Below, piece by piece: positions 58,534-64,000 of a stretch of DNA of 64,000 bases (its first letter is position 1; each line of letters opens with the position of its first letter). The DNA comes from Caldicellulosiruptor naganoensis (GTDB lineage: Bacteria > Bacillota > Thermoanaerobacteria > Caldicellulosiruptorales > Caldicellulosiruptoraceae). Made by a program: the position numbers and the translations under genes. The DNA is taken from assembly GCF_026914285.1 (NCBI RefSeq), contig NZ_CP113864.1:1891001-1955000 (forward strand). Reading direction: 5' to 3'. The notes beneath the pieces were generated by a model. That model saw only the letters and a list, made by a program, of their open reading frames with translations, did no database searches and had not been told where the DNA came from.

Positions 58534-59831
58534 TCCTTTTCACCACCTTTCAGTAAATAATAGAGTAGTTTTCTGCCATGATTTTCTACAGGATAAACTG
58601 GACATTTAAATCTCTTTTTTAACTCATCTATATGAATATCATCTAAAAACTTATTTTCGTGGTTAAGAGCACAGGAAGGAATCAATATATATTCACCAAT
58701 ATTAACATTTTGTAGCTGATCAATTATGTCTTTGCCAGTGAGAAGTCCTGCAACTGTAATAGTATGCCCAAAGAAATTGTTCACAATTTTTACAATATCA
58801 ACTTTCACATTTGGAAATTTTCTGTTAAATACTTTTATTAAACCTTTCAGAAAATCATATGCTGAAATACCTGTTATAAGTGTTACATGCTTTTTAAGAT
58901 GATAATCTGGCTTTAGTCTCTTTAAAGCTCCTAAAAATTGTCTTCTAAACAGGGCAAGCAAACCCACCCCATTTTCTATTTGCCTAAAATCCTCGTAAAA
59001 CTCATAATCTGGTATGTCCTCTTGAGCCTTGATATAAAACTCATCAGCCGCAAATACAAGCTTTGTACCATACTCTTTTTCAAATTTTTTTTGCCATCCT
59101 GATATTTGATTTAAGACCTTCTTTGCATCGTCTTTAGAAAAAGGCTCCAAAGGAAATAATCCCTCACGGTATTTTGTAAGCCCAACTGGTACAACTGCTA
59201 TAGAGCGAATATTAGGATAAAATTTTGACAAATCAGAAATTGTTCTGTCAAGCTCAAAGCCGTCATTTATTCCTTTCATAAGAACAATTTGAACATCAAA
59301 CTCTATATGATTCTTTGCTAAATACTCGAGCTGGTCCAAAATCAATGCAGCCTTAGGATTTTTTAGTATAAATTTCCTTAAGGTTGGGTTTGTTGTATGA
59401 ACAGAGATTTTAAGAGGACTTAAATGGAATTTAACTATTCTTTCAAAGTCCTTTTCTGTCAAGTTTGTAAGTGTAATGTAATTACCACTTAAAATTGAAA
59501 GTGCAGTATCATCATCTTTTATATAAAGAGTCTTTCTCATACCTTTTGGGAGCTGGTCAATAAAGCAAAATATACATTTGTTCACACACCTTTTAATTTG
59601 CTTGTATTCAAATTCCATCCCAAGTGGTTTTAATTTCTTGTTTATAAGCCCAATTTTATAAAGTTTACCATCTCTCAAATATTCAATTATAAGTTTCTCT
59701 TCCTTAGAATAGTACAAGTAGTCAATTATATCATTTATCTCCCAATTATTTATTTTTAAAACTATATCCCCTGGTTTAAATCCACACTTTTCCGCCAAGC
59801 TTTTTTGCTGTATATTAGAAATTTTTAACAT
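58530..59831 (-). CDS. DUF512 radical-SAM-like protein
   Basis: 433 residues. Residues 1-80 are PDZ-like (KCGFKPGDIVLKINNWEI), then a cysteine cluster CVNKCIFCFIDQLPKGMRKT of radical SAM type (CxxxCxxC) and the DUF512 tail with VTLITGISAYDF and LIPSCALNHE. Widespread in Firmicutes, usually next to der as here. Activity unknown. Confidence 0.9.
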   Translation of the reverse strand: MLKISNIQQKSLAEKCGFKPGDIVLKINNWEINDIIDYLYYSKEEKLIIEYLRDGKLYKIGLINKKLKPLGMEFEYKQIKRCVNKCIFCFIDQLPKGMRKTLYIKDDDTALSILSGNYITLTNLTEKDFERIVKFHLSPLKISVHTTNPTLRKFILKNPKAALILDQLEYLAKNHIEFDVQIVLMKGINDGFELDRTISDLSKFYPNIRSIAVVPVGLTKYREGLFPLEPFSKDDAKKVLNQISGWQKKFEKEYGTKLVFAADEFYIKAQEDIPDYEFYEDFRQIENGVGLLALFRRQFLGALKRLKPDYHLKKHVTLITGISAYDFLKGLIKVFNRKFPNVKVDIVKIVNNFFGHTITVAGLLTGKDIIDQLQNVNIGEYILIPSCALNHENKFLDDIHIDELKKRFKCPVYPVENHGRKLLYYLLKGGEKD

Positions 59832-59857
59832 GCCTTCACCTTTTCAGACTAAAAATA

Positions 59858-60655
59858 TTAATCTAAAAATCCTTCCCTTGCCTTTGTAATATATTCCATA
59901 CAAAACTCATCTTGACCTGAAAGAGCCTCTGCAGCGTAAATCAGTTTCATCAAAACATCATCTAATGGGTCAGCGATACAGCTATTTAACCCAAAATAAA
60001 TGGCAATGGGCAAAAATGCTCTATTTAACCATCTTCTTTTTGGAAGTCCAAATGACACATTTGAAAGACCGCAGATGATATTTACATTTTCAAATTCTTT
60101 TCTAATGAGTTTTATTGTCTCAAGCGCAACATCAACATATCTTTGGTCAACAGACACTGGCTGGAGCATTGGATCTAAGAATATGTCTTCTTCAAGAATG
60201 CCATTACTTGTTAACCTGTCAACAAGCCTTTTTGCAATCTCAACTCTTTTTTCAGGCTCATCAGGTATACCAACATCGTCCATCAAAAGAGCAACCACTT
60301 TCATGTTGTACTCTTTGATAATAGGGAGTGCTCTTGACAAGATCTCCTCTTCGTATATTACAGAGTTAAAAATGGCTCTTTCTCCTTTATAAATTTTCAT
60401 AACCTCTCCAATGACCTCTGGTCTTGGACTGTCAATTGAAAGCGGGACACTTACCTCTTTTTGAATACTTTCAACCATTTTTTTTAAAATTTCAGTCTCT
60501 TCATCCACAAAAGCGCCTGCATTTACATCTATATAATGAGCTCCTGCCAAATACTGTTTTTTTGCAAGCTCTACAATGTATTCAAAATTGCCCTCTTTTA
60601 TTGCATCAGCAACATTCTTGACTGTTGAGTTTATCTTTTCGCCAATTATTATCAT
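59858..60655 (-). CDS. Pterin-binding methyltransferase (methyltetrahydrofolate:corrinoid/AcsE-like)
   Basis: 265 residues, TIM barrel. IIIGEKINSTVKNVADAI, AGAHYIDVNAGAF, PLSIDSPRPEVI, LDPMLQPVSVDQRY and GLSNVSFGLPKRRWLNRAFL match the MeTr family that moves the methyl group of methyl-THF to a corrinoid protein. No carbonyl-branch genes are nearby; a role in methionine synthesis or C1 transfer is possible. Its start overlaps the DUF402 gene by 50 bases. Confidence 0.88.
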   Translation of the reverse strand: MIIIGEKINSTVKNVADAIKEGNFEYIVELAKKQYLAGAHYIDVNAGAFVDEETEILKKMVESIQKEVSVPLSIDSPRPEVIGEVMKIYKGERAIFNSVIYEEEILSRALPIIKEYNMKVVALLMDDVGIPDEPEKRVEIAKRLVDRLTSNGILEEDIFLDPMLQPVSVDQRYVDVALETIKLIRKEFENVNIICGLSNVSFGLPKRRWLNRAFLPIAIYFGLNSCIADPLDDVLMKLIYAAEALSGQDEFCMEYITKAREGFLD

Positions 60656-61130
60656 CGTTATTTAAATTCACTCCTTTTTTAAGATACTCTTCAACCTTGT
60701 CCAGCTTAAAGCCATTGTAAAGATCGTTAAGTAGAAGGTTTAATCTCTCCAATGCCATAAGAACAATTTCTTCTGAAATCTTGTTTTCTCTTCTCAGAGA
60801 AACAAGTTCATCAATGTCAACAATCCTATAGCTTTTATCTGGAAAAACTATAACATCAACCAGCAAATCCTCTGTGACAATCTTATCACTCTCAATATGC
60901 GTATCTATAATATCACAATAAGTATATAGCAATCTATCATTATAATCAAAAACCTTGCTAATTTTAACCCCTTTCTTAAGATACACACAAGAAGCACCCC
61001 ATTTGATATCTTCTCTTTTTTTAATAGGAAGCCACTTTGTTATAAGGACTTCATCGTTCATGTAAACTATTTCATCAGATGAGATATCTATTTCTTCTTC
61101 GGGGTAAAACCTTTTTCTGATTAACTTCAA
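60606..61130 (-). CDS. DUF402-domain protein
   Basis: 174 residues. The DUF402 signature regions are KRFYPEEEIDISSDEI, YTYCDIIDTHIE, DLLVDVIVFPDKSYRIVDIDEL and EIVLMALERLNLLL. TTG start eight bases after GGAG. The last 17 residues lie inside the next gene in another frame. FomD/Ntdp-like members are nucleotide phosphatases, but function here is unproved. Transcribed from a promoter that overlaps the tRNA-Pro promoter. Confidence 0.87.
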   Translation of the reverse strand: MKLIRKRFYPEEEIDISSDEIVYMNDEVLITKWLPIKKREDIKWGASCVYLKKGVKISKVFDYNDRLLYTYCDIIDTHIESDKIVTEDLLVDVIVFPDKSYRIVDIDELVSLRRENKISEEIVLMALERLNLLLNDLYNGFKLDKVEEYLKKGVNLNNDDNNWRKDKLNSQECC

Positions 61131-61150
61131 ATTGATTACTCCTTCTGCAA

Positions 61151-61178
61151 TTGATTTTTTTGAAAATTATTATATAAT
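61151..61178 (+). promoter_or_regulatory. sigma-A promoter of tRNA-Pro
   Basis: Plus strand -35 TTGATT (61151-61156), 16-base spacer, perfect -10 TATAAT (61173-61178), about 50 bases before the tRNA. Confidence 0.7.
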
Positions 61179-61197
61179 GTAAAGTAGAGATTTGCAA
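61169..61197 (-). promoter_or_regulatory. divergent sigma-A promoter of the DUF402 operon
   Basis: Minus strand -35 TTGCAA (61192-61197), 17-base spacer, perfect -10 TATAAT (61169-61174). The -10 shares two bases with the opposing -10 of tRNA-Pro, so the two promoters exclude each other. Confidence 0.65.
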
Positions 61198-61229
61198 ACA
61201 AGAATTCAAAAATGAACAAACCGAAAGGT

Positions 61230-61307
61230 CGGGATGTAGCTCAGTTTGGCTAGAGCGCCTGGTTCGGGACCAGGAGGTCGCAGGTTCAAGTCCTGTCATC
61301 CCGACCA
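61230..61307 (+). tRNA. tRNA-Pro (CGG)
   Basis: Cloverleaf with acceptor CGGGATG/CATCCCG, anticodon stem CCTGG/CCAGG, loop TTCGGGA (anticodon CGG), T loop GTTCAAGTC, discriminator A and encoded CCA. The only gene on the plus strand; its end abuts the tail of the sigK pseudogene. Confidence 0.95.
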
Positions 61308-61309
61308 TT

Positions 61310-61981
61310 TTAATAGCTTTCATTACAGCTCTTTTGTAATTCATTATACAACTTTTTCAAAGCTTTTTTCTCAATCCGTGACACATATGAACGGGATATT
61401 CCCAATAAATTTGCAACCTCCATCTAAGTTCTTTCTCTGCCATTTTTAAGCCCGTACCGAAGCTCAATTATGCGTTTTTCCCTCCCTTTTAAAATCTTGT
61501 CAAGCTTCCTCAATAAATTTTTTATCTATATCTTTATATCTACTTGATCATCTATATCATCTTGGTCACTTTGCAAAACATCTATAAGCAGAATTTCATT
61601 CCCATCTTTGTCACTGCCAATTGGATTTTCAAGCGAAACCTGAGATAAAAACTTTTTGTTTTGGCGAAGATACATCAATATCTCATTTTCAATACACTTT
61701 GCTGCATATGTTGAAAGTTTTGTATTCTTGTCTTGAGAATACGTCTCAATAGCTTTAATAAGGCCAATAGTCCCCACAGAAATAATATCATCTGTCAAAT
61801 TTGGAAAAGACAAGGTATACTTTTTAGCAATATGAGCAACAAGGCGCAGATTCTTTTCAATTAGAATGTTCCTTGCTTCAACACAGCCTTGCCACATCTT
61901 TTCTAAATACATTTCCTCTTCCTCATCAGTAAGAGGATGGGGGAACGAGTTTGCGTTTTCAATATAAAACATCTTGCACAT
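61310..61981 (-). pseudogene. sigK: Sporulation sigma factor K (mother cell), two in-frame amber codons
   Basis: A single frame of 224 codons reads through as sigma-K: FPHPLTDEEEEMYLEKM, NLRLVAHIAKKY, IISVGTIGLIKAIETYSQD, KLSTYAAKCIENEILMYLRQ, REKRIIELRYGLKNGRERT and MEVANLLGISRSYVSRIEKKA. It is cut by TAG at 61526-61528 and 61424-61426. In both places the family has Gln (IQIK and RTQ-xEVA), so each is a one-base CAG-to-TAG change. The product stops before region 4. The pro-sequence is also short. Start ATG at 61979-61981 close behind AGGAG. Sigma-K is the last mother-cell sigma. Confidence 0.9.
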
Positions 61982-62064
61982 GAACTCCTAATCAGTAGCC
62001 TTTTGGTCGCATACAATTATATGATCATTCCCCCGTTTTGTTGCATGTCCATCAAAAATTTTTA

Positions 62065-63288
62065 TTATTCTACTTTTTTTCTAAGCATTGCAAATTCAAC
62101 AACCGGTCTGTCAAATTTTATTTTAGTAAGCTGCTGAGCGTGTGGTACAACATCTAAAGGGTTGCCTTCCAAGTCGAAAATGTTATCAAGTTTCTGTACA
62201 AAATATGTCCCATCTGGCAGCATCACCTCAGCTACATCCCCTTTAAAAAACCTATTGCGCTGTTCAACCACTGCCCAGCCATCTTCTAAAATCTCTTTTA
62301 CAATGCCAATAAATTCATATTCACGAATGTATTTGCTTGAGTCAAATTTATAATCATTGTGTGTTGGTTTTCCAAAGTAGAAGTTTGTTGTATAGCTTCT
62401 GTGCGAGCACTTTGCTATCTCCTCAAGCCACTGAGGGTCAGCTTCAAAGTGTTCTGGGTCTTGTAAGTATCTGTCAATTGCCTTTCTGTACACACTTACA
62501 ACAGTTCCAACATAGAAGCTGCTCTTCATCCTTCCTTCTATCTTGAAGGCATCAATTCCTGCTTCTACTAACTTGTCAATATGCTCAACCATGCAAAGGT
62601 CTTTTGAGTTGAAGATATACGTTCCATCAACATCTTCAAATACCTCAAAATACTGACCGGGCCTTTTTTCTTCCATGATATAGTATTTGTATCTGCAAGG
62701 ATGTGCACACTCACCCCTGTTTGCATCTCTGTATGTCATATATGCGCTCAGAAAACACCTTCCCGAGTATGAAATGCACACAGCCCCATGGACAAAAGCT
62801 TCAAGCTCAAGATCTTGGGGTACATTTTGGCGAATCTCTTTTATCTCTTCTAAAGAAAGCTCTCTTGCCAACACTATCCTCTTTGCACCAAGTTCATGCC
62901 AAAACCGTGCACTTTCAAAATTGGTAGTGTTTGCCTGAGTGCTTATGTGAATAGGAATTCCAAGTCTTTTTGCTTTTTTGAAGATACCTAAATCTGAAAC
63001 TATTATTCCATCAAAACCTAAATCCTTTATGCTATCAAAAAACTCATCTACCTTTTTTATATCCTCATTTCTTGCGAATATATTTGCTGTGAGATATACC
63101 TTTTTACCATACCTGTGTGCAAACTCTATACCTTCCTTCATACTATCGAAGTCAAAATTTCCAGCGTATTTTCTCAGTCCAAATTCTTTGCCGCCTATAT
63201 AGACGCTATCAGCACCATACACTACCGCAACTTTTAGTTTTTCTAAGTCTCCTGCCGGTGCAACAAGCTCAGGTCTTTTTGTTTTCAT
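62065..63288 (-). CDS. U32 family protein, tRNA 5-hydroxyuridine synthesis (TrhP/YrrO-like)
   Basis: About 407 residues, starting at the ATG at 63286-63288 eight bases after GGAGG; a GTG five codons upstream is inside that site. PELVAPAGDLEKLKVAVVYGADSVYIGG start, cysteine motif CISYSGRC and GECAHPCRYKYY, KIEGRMKSSFYVGTVV. U32 proteins of this type make 5-hydroxyuridine at tRNA position 34 in Bacillus. Next to trmR, which methylates that base. Confidence 0.88.
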   Translation of the reverse strand: MKTKRPELVAPAGDLEKLKVAVVYGADSVYIGGKEFGLRKYAGNFDFDSMKEGIEFAHRYGKKVYLTANIFARNEDIKKVDEFFDSIKDLGFDGIIVSDLGIFKKAKRLGIPIHISTQANTTNFESARFWHELGAKRIVLARELSLEEIKEIRQNVPQDLELEAFVHGAVCISYSGRCFLSAYMTYRDANRGECAHPCRYKYYIMEEKRPGQYFEVFEDVDGTYIFNSKDLCMVEHIDKLVEAGIDAFKIEGRMKSSFYVGTVVSVYRKAIDRYLQDPEHFEADPQWLEEIAKCSHRSYTTNFYFGKPTHNDYKFDSSKYIREYEFIGIVKEILEDGWAVVEQRNRFFKGDVAEVMLPDGTYFVQKLDNIFDLEGNPLDVVPHAQQLTKIKFDRPVVEFAMLRKKVE

Positions 63289-63302
63289 TTTTAAAACCTC
63301 CA

Positions 63303-63941
63303 CTACTTTTTGATAGCAATTAAAACTCCATCGCTAATTGGCAAAAGTGTCATTACAAACTCTGGGTCATCTTCAATCATCTTTATAAACTTGTTCATTC
63401 TTTTAGCAATTGTAATCATTCTTCGAACTAAATACCTTCTTCCAACAACCATACCTTTGAAAAGTACATTGTCACAAACAAGTAAACACTCTTTTGACAT
63501 CTTATCTTTCGTAAGATTAAAATAGTCAATGTACTGGGCTTTGGCAGCATCAAAAAATATCATGTCAAACTCCCCATCTATCGCCTGCAAAACCTCTTCT
63601 GCCTCGCCACCAATGATAGTTATTTTATCTTCTGCATTAAATTCTTTTACATTCTTTTTTGCTTGCATAACCATGTCAAAGTCCTTCTCAATGGAAATTA
63701 TCTTAGCTTCAGGAAAGCCAATATGCATTGAAAGTGTTGAATAACCAATAGCTGTCCCAATCTCTAGTACTCTTTTTGGTTTTCTCAACATTGTTAGGAT
63801 TGTAAGAAGCCTTGAAACCTCTCTTGAAACAATTGGGATATTATTCTTTTTGGCATATTCTTCAATTTTTAGAAGTTTCTTGTCAATATTTGTAAGTTTT
63901 GACCTTATAAACTGATTTAAAATATCCTGGGATATATCCAT
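63303..63941 (-). CDS. trmR: tRNA 5-hydroxyuridine methyltransferase (TrmR/YrrM-like)
   Basis: 212 residues of the class I O-methyltransferase family. PKRVLEIGTAIGYSTLSM (motif I), IISIEKDFDM, FDMIFFDAAKAQYIDYF and DNVLFKGMV are typical. In Bacillus YrrM methylates ho5U34 to mo5U34 in tRNAs reading Val, Ser, Pro, Thr and Ala codons. Between mltG and trhP, the Bacillus yrrL-yrrM-yrrN order. Confidence 0.85.
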   Translation of the reverse strand: MDISQDILNQFIRSKLTNIDKKLLKIEEYAKKNNIPIVSREVSRLLTILTMLRKPKRVLEIGTAIGYSTLSMHIGFPEAKIISIEKDFDMVMQAKKNVKEFNAEDKITIIGGEAEEVLQAIDGEFDMIFFDAAKAQYIDYFNLTKDKMSKECLLVCDNVLFKGMVVGRRYLVRRMITIAKRMNKFIKMIEDDPEFVMTLLPISDGVLIAIKK

Positions 63942-63945
63942 GGTC

Positions 63946-64000
63946 TTATTTTTTCCCTTCTTTTAGTTGTTTTTGTGCTTTCAAATGTTCTTCATAGGTC
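63946..64000 (-). CDS. Endolytic transglycosylase MltG-like, C-terminal end only
   Basis: Only 17 codons plus stop are visible, reading TYEEHLKAQKQLKEGKK. MltG/YceG proteins commonly end with a TYEEH segment, and yrrL (mltG) precedes yrrM in Bacillus, so context supports the call. The rest lies beyond the window. Confidence 0.6.
   Translation of the reverse strand, partial: TYEEHLKAQKQLKEGKK

Noticed and set aside
61075-61344. Minus-strand 89-codon frame over tRNA-Pro
   Set aside because: It is antisense to tRNA-Pro and to the DUF402 start region, and has no ribosome site or family resemblance.

Overview
The window is a 64 kb stretch of an AT-rich Firmicutes (class Clostridia) chromosome. 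Evidence: Gram-positive gene orders (mraZ-rsmH-ftsL-spoVD-murE-murF-mraY-murD-spoVE-murG-murA-ftsQ-DUF881-sbp-ftsZ-spoIIGA-sigE-sigG; gatC-gatA-gatB; scpA-scpB; mltG-trmR-trhP), strong purine-rich Shine-Dalgarno sites, frequent TTG/GTG starts, and sporulation genes. The protein sequences look like those of the thermophilic, non-spore-forming genus Caldicellulosiruptor; that is recall, not an alignment. Every protein gene lies on the minus strand and only one tRNA gene is on the plus strand, so the window is probably a single replichore arm co-oriented with replication.

Layout in coordinate order (genes are transcribed right to left). 1-5.2 kb: rpoC (cut by the edge) and rpoB under a consensus sigma-A promoter, without rplJ-rplL upstream. 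5.3-7.7 kb: cheB and a frameshifted glycerol-1-phosphate dehydrogenase. 7.7-13.9 kb: thrS, a TPR/helix-turn-helix protein, an AlbA_2 regulator and a frameshifted CHASE4-like/HD-GYP gene. 13.9-21.6 kb: a nonsense-riddled SpoIVFA-like gene, gerW (ytfJ), a frameshifted DUF2953 gene, scpB, scpA, trpS, an M50 protease, lysA and an acyl-CoA ligase. 21.7-40.2 kb: sigG, frameshifted sigE and spoIIGA, then the division/cell-wall (dcw) cluster, in which murA is broken three times. 40.3-44.8 kb: spo0E, lgt, two M16 peptidases and a HepT/MntA toxin-antitoxin pair. 44.8-48.1 kb: gatCAB. 48.3-51.6 kb: an accessory patch with an ABC transporter, a tiny membrane protein, degenerate peptide-like sequence and a PH-like protein. 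51.7-54.5 kb: proton pyrophosphatase and five tRNA genes. 54.6-64 kb: hslO, a cold-shock gene with an in-frame UGA, a methyltransferase, plsY, der, DUF512, a pterin methyltransferase, DUF402, tRNA-Pro, a sigK broken by two amber codons, trhP, trmR and the end of mltG.

The most notable feature is gene decay. Nine genes (about 7.7 kb) carry at least 15 nonsense or frameshift lesions, while roughly 50 kb of other coding sequence (rpoB, thrS, ftsZ, gatAB, hppA and the rest) has none that I can find. Random sequencing error would not spare these genes. The lesions cluster in mother-cell sporulation functions (sigE, its protease spoIIGA, sigK, a SpoIVFA-like protein), which fits loss of sporulation. 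The decayed murA in the dcw cluster implies a second MurA elsewhere if the lesions are real. Other points are tandem MraZ boxes at the dcw promoter, a spoIIG promoter with a 21-bp spacer, and an Asn in RpoB at the position of E. coli His526.
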